Of a DNA stretch of 64,000 bases, positions 35,293-46,219 are shown piece after piece. The notes below the pieces were generated by a model, which was not told the DNA's origin, searched no databases, and saw only the letters and a program-made list of their open reading frames with translations. Within the stretch, counting starts at the first letter, position 1, and each line of letters begins with the position of its first letter. The DNA comes from Bretschneidera sinensis (lineage: Eukaryota; Streptophyta; Magnoliopsida; Brassicales; Akaniaceae): the NCBI GenBank assembly GCA_023935145.1, contig CM043703.1:20385227-20449226 (forward strand), given 5' to 3'. The translations under genes and the position numbers were made by a program.

Positions 35293-36166
35293 TTTGTGTA
35301 CTCAAAGGAAGCAGTACGGTTATCTTGGTAGATGCAGTAAACCAATGACCAAAGATTTGGTGACTTAACATTGTTGTTGGAGGTGGATCCTCTTCCAGTC
35401 ACTGAAATATATCTGCAATGTTGTTTCATTTCTCAAAAATTAATGATTGGAAAAAACATCATAGAGTTAACCACACCTTATGGAGGCTCAGAAAGTAATT
35501 CGAAATACAGTAGTTATTCAAAATAAACAAAGACAGTCACCTGATAGAAGAACCCTTATAGGGCTCAAAGTAATCCACTAAGAACTTTTAAGAATTAAGC
35601 CTACATAGCAAACAGACTTTACCGTGCATTTAAACATGACTCAACACATCTAAACAGTTCACACAACACCACACCATTCTTGTAAAGATCCATACAAATA
35701 GATTTGTATAATTATATTAATGGAAATAATAGATTCAACATAAAAAAAAATCAAAGAAAATTACTAACCCACAATGCAGCTAAGTCTACTTCACGGTAAG
35801 CAATGATGTACAGTTAGACAAGTAAGAGTGCATGTAGAGACACCCGGTACACTTGCATAAATAAAAAATGATACTTAAAAGAACAAAGAAAGAAATATTA
35901 CCTAGTTTAATAGTCAAGTCTCTCCACTATCCCAAATTGCATACAAAAACAAATTATGACAAACAAAACCCCCATAGAGACCAAACCTAGGTATAAGAAA
36001 AAAAATTTAAGACATAGTTTATAGCCATCATTTCATGGGAAGTACCTCACTGTCAACAGCCTGCTCTAGCTTTACAATCTTTAGTTTTCTTAAAATGAAA
36101 AAATAGAAGTCTTCTAGATTTAAAAAAATACCATATTGAACTACTTCAATTAATAATATCAGTTAC

Positions 36167-36404
36167 CTTTAAAGTTTTTGTGAAGACTGTCAATTCTTTT
36201 GGAGAGTTGATTGAAATGCAGCTTGCAATTAATTCAGTGTAAAAACAGCATGCCATTGATGCAGTAGCCATCCTCAAAAGATCAATGACACAACTCCAAT
36301 CATCTATGGGATTAACAAAATGTGAAGCAGAGAGAAATAAAGAATTGTACTCATATAAAGAGATTATACAGGCGAGAGGAAGAGGACAAAGGAGATAATA
36401 TTCC
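36167..36404 (-). pseudogene. Exon-like segment, unidentified protein
   Basis: On the minus strand, TTTTTCTATGCAG (acceptor) precedes a frame open for 79 codons up to AAAG|GTAACT (donor). It includes LCPLPLACIISLYEYNS, NPIDDWSCVIDLLRMATASM and TELIASCISINSPKELTVFT. Its phase (1 base plus 79 codons) is compatible with the exon at 36900-37021, which ends with two bases of a Glu codon. It looks like genuine protein-coding sequence; I cannot name the family. No partner downstream except possibly 35215-35292. Confidence 0.45.
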
Positions 36405-36899
36405 CTGCATAGAAAAAATAAACAAATAATAAGTAAAACACAAATAAAATATGCCTTTATAATTAAATCTCAACAAATTAATCGACCAAAACCCATATAG
36501 ATACTCAGTTCTGTCGCAAAAGGACAGAGAAAGGAAAAGAAAAGTGAAGGCTGATAAACTTTGTTAGTATCTTGCTTTAAATGCATGCTTAAAAAGTGAA
36601 CGCAAGAGATGCGATGCCTTTGGGATTTTGTGGGACTTTTAACGGTACAAAAGGTCCAAAATAATTTTGAGCATTAGTGGTAAAAGATTGCACTTAATTA
36701 TCTTTAAATTCATGTTGTTATTAGATACAACATCGTTTTAACATTATCTGATAATATATATAAGGGTATTTTGGTTTTAAAGTTACTGATGTTATAGAAT
36801 AAATAATTGTGACATCTATATGATTAATAAAACGGTAATAAATAAAATCTGATCAGGTTATTGGAAACCCAAAAAAGAAGAAATTCGAAACATACTAAC

Positions 36900-37021
36900 T
36901 CTGTGAAGTCATGTAAATATGAGAAACAATTTTTCAGCAATGAGTTTATGTCACCTAGTATTCCAGCCCTTCTTTCTCTCAATATCTCCTCCCTTATATC
37001 TTCAATCGTTGATTTAAAACC
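36900..37021 (-). pseudogene. Degenerate exon resembling class II KNOX (KNAT7-like) ELK/homeodomain region
   Basis: The exon is bounded by CTTGCAG (acceptor) and CACAGA|GTTAGT (donor). The translation starts GFKSTIEDIREEILRERRAG and continues with GD and LLKN. From memory of the family, KNAT7-type proteins have QGFKSRIEDVREEI.RKRRAG and then KLPGDTT.VLKNWW...WPYPTE before an intron in a Glu codon. The first 34 positions match at about two thirds, and the exon ends in the same phase (T-GA|). The WW..KWPYPTE homeodomain helix is replaced by CFSYLHDFTE and one residue of KLPGD is lost, so DNA binding would be destroyed. No recognition-helix exon (WFINQRKR) was found nearby. Alternative: an unrelated helical protein. 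Confidence 0.4.
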
Positions 37022-38393
37022 CTGCAAGCCAATTCTCGCATGAGCATCAAATGTCAAACCAATTTATTTACCTACTTCACAGCCAATGTAAAGACAAAAT
37101 TACTGCAACGATTACATATATATGCTCATGAGTGTATTGGGTTCAACAGGAATTACAGATTCGTTGGATCATGCTCATGTTCACCCTAAGCTTCTGGATT
37201 CTAATGCTACCTAAATACAGAGACTTTCAGTTATAGTTTTTCATCCACATAATAACGAAAATCGGAAAATTACCTACAGGGAATTACATATCAATCACGG
37301 ATTTAAAAAACTTTAATAAAAAAATTAAGGATGCTTAACAAATTAAAAGGGAAAATCAAAAGAAACAGAAAAAAAAAAAAAAGAGTAGAGAAATTAGAAA
37401 CTGACCATGAGAATGTTTACTGTGAAATTGATAAACCAGCACGCACCCAGCAGTGTCCAGATTGATAAACCAGCACACATTCCCGGCTTCTACTATTTTT
37501 TTTCGGCATCTGTCATCTGATTCACAACTCATTTGCTTAAACTGAAAGAAAACATCAAAAAGTAAGGAATTAAAATATTTTTAAAAAAAAGTCAAGGCAA
37601 TAATAACCTTAACAGCAGAAAAAGGAACTGAGATTCAACCATCGGTGATAACAGAAGCAATGGCGAACTCGAGAAGAAGACGTTGCTTCAAAAGAAGAGT
37701 GATATTTATTTTACATATTGACCCTAACAGCAATTGGGATCGAATTTAGCCTCAAAGTAAACCCTAATTGCAAAAGAAAGTAATCAACGAATTGATTTTA
37801 CATAGCTTTTTTTGGCGAAATTTAGAGCTTACCTAAATTGAACTGAGAGAGCTTACCAGTTCATCATTAATGAAAGACAGAGAGAATGACACCATGTTCC
37901 TAAAGCTGTCAAAGAATCATTAGATAAGTAATTGAATCCATCATTTTCCTTCTATGATTTCAAAATCTTAAAGAGTTAAACAAATAAAATAGAGTACATG
38001 AGAGAAAACACACCTGTAATTAGGGTTTGATGCCCTTTCAATCTACTGAGGCTATAGTGATTTGCACAGTCCATGAGAAGCAAACCGTCATAGGAAAGGG
38101 AGAAAAATCCATTAATTTGCAAAGTCATGAGAAGCAGAGCGTGGATGGGAGAAATAGAAAACTCAAAACTGATAAGAGGTAATAGAGAATGAAGAGGGAG
38201 GGACAGAAGTTTCTTTGCCTTGAAGAGTTGGAAGTGCAAACGACGATGAAAGAACTCAAAATTGTGTAAATGATGCCGCTTCTACATATTATTGTTACAA
38301 AGCTAAAAAAAAACTAAACAGCATAGTTTTGACTAAAAGGGCATTTACTTTCCAACAACATGGCACTTCCTCTATATATATATATATATTAGA

Positions 38394-39862
38394 TGTCCCC
38401 ACTTCGCATGCTAGATAATAAATACTATCACCTTTTGTTTTAGAAGTACTCAAATGGGCTCTACTGTCCGTAACACGGTAACAAGCTAAACCACACCAAG
38501 AACTCCTATATGTTTTCTGCAATACAATGAACTTGAAGCACGGAACTCTTCCTTCAACAGTATAACACGTGTACTGACAGTAATGAAACAAACTGGAGAT
38601 TTAAATGATGAACAGAATTTAAAAGCAGATGGCAGCAAGGAACATAATATTTGAAAGTAGAAACAAAGAACTCCCTGAAAATATAGAATAGAACCAGAAG
38701 GAAAAGGAAGAGCAAAACAACAGTCATGAATATCTTGTACATTTTTGCAGGCAACAGCAAACTTGAGCTCCTTGGCTCTTCAAAATCTAATTTTGAATGA
38801 CAAAACATAAGATAAGCAAAGCACACGTTAGGGAAAAGCATCTCTAGTAGTTTAGCACCACCATATAAAATATAGTAGTATCTGATGCAAGGGCCAAGGA
38901 TGACTGAAAAAGTGCTCACTATTAACACCCATTACACATGCTAACATCAGCATATAGTAATGCTACTTGCAACTCCTCCAATCACCCCTCTGCAAATTCT
39001 TCGGTGGCCCCTCTCCCATCATTCATTTAAAAGAGAGAGAGAAAAAAAAGAGAGCGTAAGTCTGAAACACGGTTTCTAATGGAAGCATGTTAATACACTT
39101 TTATCCATACGTGTATTCGTGTTTAAAAAAGGAAAATCTGTCAAGTGGTATAAAGCATGCCACCTAGGGATCTGCAATGCATTCAAAAAGAGAAAAGACG
39201 CAAACTAAATAGTTCTCTAGCAGATCTTAGATTAAATTTAATCTTTTGAGGCCTGAGTCCAAGAATATACCAACAAGTTAGTTGCTAAAAAGCAAGTAAT
39301 AGATGGATATGATTTTATTTAAACTAGATCAAAAAGTGGCTCAAGGAGGAGAGTCAATTAACAATTTGCCAAATCCGATAATGCTTAGTCAAGGATAAAA
39401 CCATAATAATGGCTTAGAAAATCCTTGGCCAACCACAAATTGCAGAGAAAAGAGGAAGCCTTTGGCAGTGCAATCAATTTAAGCTAAGTGGTGGCCAAAG
39501 GGAACTTAAGTTGAATATATCTATATCTTCCACCCTCCCCCCATTTACAAGCAGCAAGATATCAAAAAATGTAGAAGACTAAGGACTAGACCTCCCTTTT
39601 TTCCCTGTTATGCTCAGTGAAGGCATCAATAAGGTAAACTTCTTTGTGAGTAGCGGTTCCGTTAAAGAGATGTAGACGAGGGCCAGCATTCGAGATTCAA
39701 AAGAGAGGAAGAAGATTATTGCCTTAATCCCAATATCTATTTGGTGGATGGTTTGATTGGACAGAAGGGGTTGAAAGGTTGATTGTTGATCTAAAGATTG
39801 GTGGCTCAACATCCTTTTTTTTTTTTTTTTTGCTTGAGGGTAATTTTCTTGTAAATGAGATT
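38394..39862. other. Intergenic, no gene seen
   Basis: Mixed-composition sequence. Minus-strand frames at 38295-38591 and 38554-38928 are hydrophobic but have no domain. A 17-18 base T run is at about 39814-39831. Confidence 0.3.
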
Positions 39863-40285
39863 TGATATAGCGAATAATTCACTGTCCGATAACTTGGTGA
39901 CACGTGGATAACTCCCCTCCAATGACCAAATGACACATAACTACGTCAATAACGGGCACGTAACAGAGCAGATGACAAAGCCATAATCTTTCAAAGACTT
40001 CTCACACAGACTGCGTCGTACCTGAGCACGCAACAAGACCCTTTCGCCAGAGAAGCAGGATCTCAGGAATCGCGCCATCCAAAACACGTGGTCAAACTTG
40101 CCCCTGAACCACCATAAAAAGCTCAAGGTATGTAGATCTCATCTAAATTTAAGTTTACAACTGAAAAACTAATACCACAACCCTCTCCATTTTCTCAAAA
40201 CCTGGCACTGACAAAAGCATCGGATAACCCTCAGAGGCACCACCCCTTTTCTATGCTGACTCTTTAGTTCATCCCTCTTTCTTTG
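39863..40285 (+). repeat. Dispersed LTR-like repeat, family M, copy 2
   Basis: Collinear with 29693-30145 (see that entry). It is less AT-rich than copy 1; several CG positions here are TG or CA in copy 1, as expected from decay of methylated DNA in the older copy. Confidence 0.55.
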
Positions 40286-40920
40286 CGCAGACCATGGAAT
40301 CATCTTTTTGATTTCATAGAAACACTACACGGGTGGCACCAGCTTGCTGCCCATTTATACTATTCTTTTTTCTTATAAAAAAAAGAAGATAAGGTAGACC
40401 TTTCACCTAGGCAAGGGTTAACTACAATTAGTCTCCACTGCACCCCCTCCTTTCTCCCTAAATTTCAAGGTTATAGCTCCTGTTGTTACTATTCTGTTGA
40501 GTAAAGAAATCGATAAGGTAGGCACCTTGACCTAGGCTAGGTTTACCTCATAAATCACAGTCTCCATTTTCTTGTCTCCTTACAATTCAAGGGAAAACGC
40601 AAAAATACTTCAAAGAATCAATAAGTTACGTGCCAAATTAACTAATTCACCACCAAAACACTCCAAAGAATCAAGCACAGGAACACATCTAACCAACATT
40701 TGCATCAACATAGGAGAGCTTCTCATCCAAGAAACCGATTCACTTCGTTCAAATACAACAAAAAAAAAAACATATATATACATCAATATATATCGAATTG
40801 GTAAACCCTTACCAAAAGAAAAAAACGATTAGAGTCAATAATCAGCGCGATAATCGCTGTAATTATCTATGGCAGCCAGGTTACTCTACACTCTCTCGGC
40901 GATCTGCTCCTCCTCATACT
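40286..40920. other. 3' flank of C2 gene with degenerate duplication
   Basis: Holds two related segments, ATAAGGTAGACCTTTCACCTAGGC (40390-40413) and ATAAGGTAGGCACCTTGACCTAGGC (40515-40539). The last 100-200 bases are presumably the 3' UTR of the minus-strand C2 gene. Confidence 0.4.
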
Positions 40921-41655
40921 TCAATCCTTCTTCCCGCCCTTTTGCCTCTGGTGATCGTACGGCGAATAATCGACCGGCGCCGAAGGCCCGCCGCCGTAAC
41001 CGCTGGCTGTACGATCAAACAAGGGCCTCGGCAGGGGCAGCGGTGGAGCGGCAGAATGGTAGTACCCCGAGAAGTACGGCGAAGTGTACGCATCTGGGTA
41101 CGCGCTGTACGGTGGAGGCGGCGACGTCAAGTACGGAGATTGAGAGTATCCTCGGTTGTGAGGAGGGTCAGTTTGGTAATAATAGCTCGGTGGAGGAGCA
41201 AAATGATAATCTGGCTGCGGCGGAGGCGGCAAGGGCCGTTCCTTGACCGCGAGCTTCACGCGGATCTTGCCTTGGGGGCGGCCCGAGGGGCGGGTGAGCT
41301 GGAACGTCCGTATCCGATTCGGGTCGTCTGCGTATGGTAGGTCCTTGAGGGGTACCCGAAGGGTGGCAACGAGCGGCTTCGAGACCTCGCTAGGCTTGGA
41401 GTGGAAGATCTCGAGGATGAGGACCGAGTCGTGAAGGGGTAGCGCGAGCGGAAGAGTGAACCGCTCGTTCCAGACGGGTCGGGACGAGCCGGAATCGTCG
41501 GACTTGGTCGCCAACTGACGGTCCGGGTCGACCCAGAAGACGGCGTAGGGTTTTAGGTCGCCGTTCTTCCAGTTGACGTTTTTGAGGTGCTTGGCGGAGA
41601 CGATCGTGATGTCGAGATTGAGGACTTTTGGTAGCGGTGGACGATAGATGGCCAT
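40921..41655 (-). CDS. C2-domain protein with Pro/Tyr-rich tail, 244 aa
   Basis: Plant calcium-dependent lipid-binding (CaLB/SRC2-like) family. A C2 domain occupies about residues 8-135: LNLDITIVSAKHLKNVNW, the loop 1 region NGDLKPYAVFWVDPD, RPVWNERFTLPL, then ILEIFHS and the basic strand GKIRVKLAVKE. Some Ca-binding Asp positions are present in loop 1 but the set is not clearly complete, so binding may be calcium-independent. The tail (about 140-244) is rich in Pro, Tyr and Ser (PPPPQPDYHFAPPPSYYYQ, LTSPPPPYSAYPDAY) and ends in the basic RQKGGKKD. It resembles Arabidopsis proteins such as At1g07310 that associate with membranes and stress responses. Intronless and complete; GC-rich relative to the flanks. 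The start is the Met before AIYRPPLPKVLNL. Confidence 0.92.
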   Translation of the reverse strand: MAIYRPPLPKVLNLDITIVSAKHLKNVNWKNGDLKPYAVFWVDPDRQLATKSDDSGSSRPVWNERFTLPLALPLHDSVLILEIFHSKPSEVSKPLVATLRVPLKDLPYADDPNRIRTFQLTRPSGRPQGKIRVKLAVKERPLPPPPQPDYHFAPPPSYYYQTDPPHNRGYSQSPYLTSPPPPYSAYPDAYTSPYFSGYYHSAAPPLPLPRPLFDRTASGYGGGPSAPVDYSPYDHQRQKGGKKD

Positions 41656-42051
41656 CGCGTTTGTGCGCGCTCGCTAACGTGCGCAGGTGGGTGATGCAAA
41701 GTAGCAAACTGCAAAGCAAGGAATGAAGGTGACTGGAAAGGAAAGAAAGCAGAGGTGGCAATCAGGCGGGACGGGTTCAGGTCACAAGTTATATTGAGCT
41801 CGGGTCGAGTATCTCGGTGCATGGGTTGGGTCATCTCAGTACATAGATCATTGGTCATTTCGGATCTATCCTTAGGATTGGCTCAATTTTTTGCGATTTC
41901 AGTATACCTGTTGTTTAAGTTCAAGTTGACATATTGCTTAACCCTTTTTTTAACAAAAAACCATGAAGTATACGCAGTGTAGGGAATAACCGGCCTATAA
42001 GTTAAAAGAAACAGCCCACTTAAATTTGGTGAAAATTAAACTTAGAGCCTC
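41656..42051. other. Promoter region of the C2 gene
   Basis: Upstream of the minus-strand C2 gene. The leader reads CT-rich on the minus strand (TTTCTTTCCTTTCC near 41740). No clear TATA box was found. Confidence 0.4.
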
Positions 42052-43328
42052 ATAGTTTTTTTTGGTTCACATACAAGATTATACTATGATATAATTAAGA
42101 TTACAATGGGATAAGATTAAAGAGAATTAAAATGATATTATCTTAATTTTATGTTTGATTCACAAGATTTTCAAATTGAGATTAAAATGAAATAATAACT
42201 ATAAAGGTAAAAATACCCTTGTATTTGGGTGAGACTAATTTTTTATGAACATTTTTTCCTCTTTACTTTTTTATTCTCCAAATCCTTTATGTATAAAATA
42301 ACAAATATGTATTAATGTCTCCATAATGTTCCACTTTCCATATATCTTTCTTCTTTCTTTTTCAATTCCTTCTTTTTATGTTTTATTTTATTCTTTTTCT
42401 CCGGAATCAACCAAAAAATGAAGAAAAAAAAATACAAACTCATCCCTAATTCTTTTTCTTCTTACAAATCTAGACAAGCAAAAAAATTGAAGCAAACTCA
42501 GAAGAACCCGTTTTCTTTTCTATGCACGTTCGATCTGTTGATTTTCTCTGGAAAGTGACTGAAAATAAAGGCAACAATCTCATAGCCATGGGATCACTAT
42601 CGATAGTGGGCGGCATGAATCAATGCGACGGTGGAGGGCGACCATGTAAAGCGACGGATTCATGCGATGGCCACGCATATCTGCCCAGATCTGCATATAT
42701 GAACATGTTCAATCAGCCTAGAAGAATGAGAAGAATAAAAAGAATAAGAAGAAGAAGAATGAGGAGAAGAAGAATGAGGAGAAGAATGAGGAAGAGAAGA
42801 AGGAGAATGAGAATAAGAAAGAGGATAATGAGAATGAGGAGAAGAAGAAGGAGGAGAAAGAGGAGAAGGAGAAGAATGAGAAGAAAGAGAAGAAGGAGAA
42901 TGAGAAGAAGAATGAGGAGAATGAGAATAAGAAGAAGAAAGAGGAGAAGGAGAATGATGAGAATAAGGAGGAGGAGAAGAAGAAAAAGGAGAAGAAGGAG
43001 AAGGAGGAGAATGAGAAGAATGAGAAGAAGAAGAAGAAGAAAAAGAATAAGGAGAAGGAGAAGGAGAAAAAGAAGAAGAATGAGGAGGAGGAGGAAAAGG
43101 AAGGGGAAGAAGAAAAAAATAAAGAAACATAGACGAAGAATATGGAAATAAGAGATATGGTCTATTTTAACAAAGGCAAAATTAGAAGGAAGAAAAAAAT
43201 ATAATCCCAATAGGTGGGATAAGTTTTGTGCCATGGAGGGTGTGGGATAGAAAATGGGGATTATGATTATGTTTATCCTGATGTAATCCCACATAAACAG
43301 TCTGTCTTTTAAACCAAACGTGTGATAA
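42052..43328 (-). mobile_element. Nonautonomous TIR element (PIF/Harbinger-like), GA-rich core, copy 1
   Basis: The left part GGTTCACATACAAGATTATA and TACAATGGGATAAGATTAAA match, inverted, the right part of the element at 46220-47292. The right end has ATGTAATCCCACATAAACAG and AAACCAAACGTGTGA, matching the left part of that element (TTAATCCCACATGAACAG). The ends carry the GTTTGGTT motif common in plant PIF/Harbinger MITEs. The core at 42721-43127 is GA-rich and lacks cytosine altogether on the plus strand. The long frames across the core (Arg/Lys/Met-rich, or Ser/Pro-rich on the other strand) are products of the simple sequence, not genes. Confidence 0.55.
42721..43127 (+). repeat. GA-rich low-complexity tract without C, about 407 bases
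   Basis: Irregular GAA/GGA/AAT units (GAAGAATGAGAAGAAT...). There is no C on the plus strand until 43128. Confidence 0.9.
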
Positions 43329-43371
43329 ACTGTTCATATAGGATTAATTAGTCCAATCCTACATCTGTACC

Positions 43372-45644
43372 TGTAACAACCCCTCCCGGGTTGTCCACCC
43401 CCGAAATGGTGTCATTACATTTTGAGAATCCCAACACGATATATATATGCAATAATAAAAATAAATAACACCAAAAGAAATTTTTACATCAATCCAATCT
43501 TTAAACATTCTATATGAAGTAAAATGCATGAATATTTACATTTAAATTTTTCATTTTATTTATCTCATTAGTCTGAGGATGTTGACATGTACGTGGCTTA
43601 CAGAAAATGATTTCTTCTGAACCTCAACTCACCAAATTATTTGTCAAGTCTTGTACCTGAAAATCATTGTACAAGGAGGAGTGAGCTTCACAAGCACTCT
43701 ACTATCACTACCCATGTCATAATATTCATTCTCTATCAATCTCTTTCTCTTATTTATTGGATCACCTTAATACCACCAACAATCTCGTAATTTCCTTGTA
43801 ATGGGTTCATATCATTGTCTACCATCTAGATTGTTATTATCACAATAACTCTCTTTATGACACTCATCCATTTATAATTATATTCACAATAATACACCAC
43901 ACCTCAGCATTTCAATAATTTTAACACCATAACTGTCTCTTTTAGTAAGACTCAACCATCATTAATTATATTTACAATAATACACCACACCTCAGCATTT
44001 CAATAATGCAAGCAATAATTAAAACAGATGCAATGCAATGAATGCATATGATGGGAACGTCTTCCCACCTGTCGACAGGTTGTTATTATCTTAGACCGGC
44101 CCCTTCCCGGTTTTTTTCTTTGCAACTTGTCCCGGTTGCCACAGAATTTTTCCAGCATATACCGGCTGTCATGGTGTCCCTTTTATTTCCAGCATATACC
44201 GGCCGTCACGGTGGTTTCATTAGACCGGCCCATTCTCGGTTCTTTCAGTTATCTTATTTAATACATATACATATGAACAATAATATGAAACATGCATCTG
44301 AACAGTAATATAAAAATCACATGAAATTAAAATATTTAAATTGACTATCCTGATTGTTCTCAAATTATATAAAAATTCTACTAAAATCCACTCATCCCAA
44401 ATCACATCAAACCATCCCTTAAAACTTGTCAAAATCCACTCAATTTCATCCCAAATCATATCAAATTATCCATCAAAGTTTGTCCAGATCCACTAAATTT
44501 CATCCCTAATCACATCAAATCATCCACCAAAGCTTGTCAATATCCACTAAAATTCATCTCCTCATAATTTGTATTAAAACATCAATATAACTCATCAAGA
44601 ATTTCATTTATCGTTTTTATTATTAAATCAACTTATTATTCCCAAAAAGTATTATTTCTCTCCTAATAATCTTCTACATGTCAAAATTCATATCATATTT
44701 ATCAATCAAATCTTTATCTATAATCACAACATAAGCTAATAATTTATTTTGATATTATTTCCAGATATTTTATTTTTATTTGGACTACTTAAAGTAAATC
44801 CAACTTACCACGTAGCTCTTAAAGCTACCCGTGGATCACCTCCTTGCCTTTTTCATTTCTCTTAGAAATTCTCTTAGTTGTAGATCATCAACACCTGACA
44901 TCATATCTATATAAATTTTCTGATTTATTTTTCAATTCGATATAAACCACACACTTTGAAAATTCCCACTTTGAATTCAGGGAAACTTTATAAATGTCAT
45001 AAATTAAAAAATAACCATTACATTATTACTTTCTATTTTTCTGATAGCTTTTCATGATTCTCTATGAAATTCCGTTGAAAACTCCTTCAAAATTTTGCTC
45101 TTTTAGCATTTCTTTGAATCCCCAAGTATTTAGAGAAAAACGAGAAATTGAAAGAAATTATGTGAAATCCTAAACGATTTCGCAGAGGTGTATATATATA
45201 TACAAAAAATTTTGCTTTGGCCTCAGCAGTCCCCCTCCTAAATGTCTCCACGAATTTGCAACGTGCAGCCCCAAAATTTTTCAACTCAACGCACACACAC
45301 AACCCACCCCCATTTCACTGCCACGACACTAAAATGTGTCACTCAAGCCATTTCCTTCACTTTTCTTGGTAGCAGGTTTTGCCACCTGCTGCCACCTTTT
45401 TTTGACTTTTTTCTGACTTTTTATTATAATTATTTTCTTTCCTTTTGTTGCTTCTGGACATTCAGGTCCAAAGTGTTTTTTTCTTTTCTTTTCTTTTCTT
45501 TTAATGACGTCTATGTCCCGATTTTTTTTTTCAAAAGAATTATTTATTCGATACTAAATCCTTCGCGTAACTATATTATTTAAACTTCATGTCGTATTTA
45601 TTAAATTACTTCTTTGCCCTTACTTTACGAATACGGGTATTACA
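43372..45644 (-). repeat. Solo LTR, family L, copy B
   Basis: Plus-strand ends are TGTAACAACCCCTCCCGG and CGAATACGGGTATTACA. It is flanked by the perfect five-base duplication GTACC at 43367-43371 and 45645-45649, so it is an insertion reduced to one LTR by recombination. The 2273 bases match copies A and C in reverse orientation. Contains the CCGG/ATATACCGG.GTCA units (44090-44240) and the CTTCACAAGCACT / GAGCTTCACAAG terminal block. Its TGTAATACCCG start (minus strand) is the best preserved of the three. Confidence 0.88.
44386..44561 (-). repeat. 54-base tandem array in LTR copy B
   Basis: About three and a half units beginning ATCCACTMAATTTCATCCC on the plus strand, each ending CAAAGYTTGTC. 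Accounts for much of the length difference between LTR copies. Confidence 0.8.
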
Positions 45645-45649
45645 GTACC

Positions 45650-46219
45650 CTATACCAAACGAACCCTTATAGTGTTAGTGCTTCAGCTTTATCACTATCA
45701 CTGGACTATGACTTTATTGACAATTAGCAAAATTTAATATAGTGAAGCTTTGATAGTATTTTTTTTTATATATTTAATACAAATCAAGGTAAAAATAAAA
45801 TAAAAAATACAGAAATATAATCACTTACACAATGTATAAGAGTAATAAATACTATAATTTATACAACCCAATTTAAATAAATTGGATAAACAAATAGTTT
45901 TAACTTATGGCCATAAATTTTTGACAATAATGGGCATTTCACTTTTCGACTAATGATAATTCTTGTGCGCACTGTTCATCGAATTAGACTATCATTTTTT
46001 TTTTAAAAAAGTATGATTATAAATTATGATCTTCAACATAATATATCTTATGTTTCCATTGATTTCTTGATGGGATGATTACGTGTTATTTTTGAGTAAA
46101 TTAAGCATACATATGCATAACTTTGTTTCTGTTTGGATGAAAGCTAATATGATTAATTCCTTGATTTTATGTTGCTTGGACATACTTATGCTTTATGTTC
46201 CTAACTTATGAGATACTTA
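45650..46219. other. AT-rich spacer, no gene seen
   Basis: Unique-looking AT-rich sequence between solo LTR B and the next element. Confidence 0.35.

Larger units (their letters stand above)
32991..38393 (-). mobile_element. Helitron with gene-like content (candidate), minus strand
   Basis: Minus-strand 3' end: hairpin CCGTGC-AAA-GCACAG, about a dozen bases, then CTAG at 32991-32994, followed by T. Minus-strand 5' end: TCTAATATATATATATATAG starting at 38393 and preceded by A. Both ends fit the rule A^TC...CTRR^T, with no target duplication expected. The interior holds exon-like segments on the same strand (35215-35292, 36167-36404, 36900-37021) and a hAT-type insertion (33344-34867). No Rep/helicase coding was seen, so it would be nonautonomous. 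A second perfect hairpin CCGTG-AGAGG-CACGG at 33134-33148 may be a remnant of an older end. The 5' end is in a TA repeat and therefore weak. Confidence 0.45.

Noticed and set aside
38371..38390. (TA)n microsatellite as a stand-alone feature
   Set aside because: Retained only as the possible 5' terminus of the Helitron candidate; as a microsatellite it is ordinary.
40798..41858. Arg-rich and other frames overlapping the C2 gene
   Set aside because: Shadows of the GC-rich C2 coding sequence.
42522..43151. 209-codon Arg/Met/Lys-rich frame (+) and overlapping Leu/Ile- or Ser/Pro-rich frames (-) at 42660-43294
   Set aside because: Translations of a GA-rich low-complexity tract; every frame stays open because the tract lacks stop-forming combinations. 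No domain, no conserved start context.
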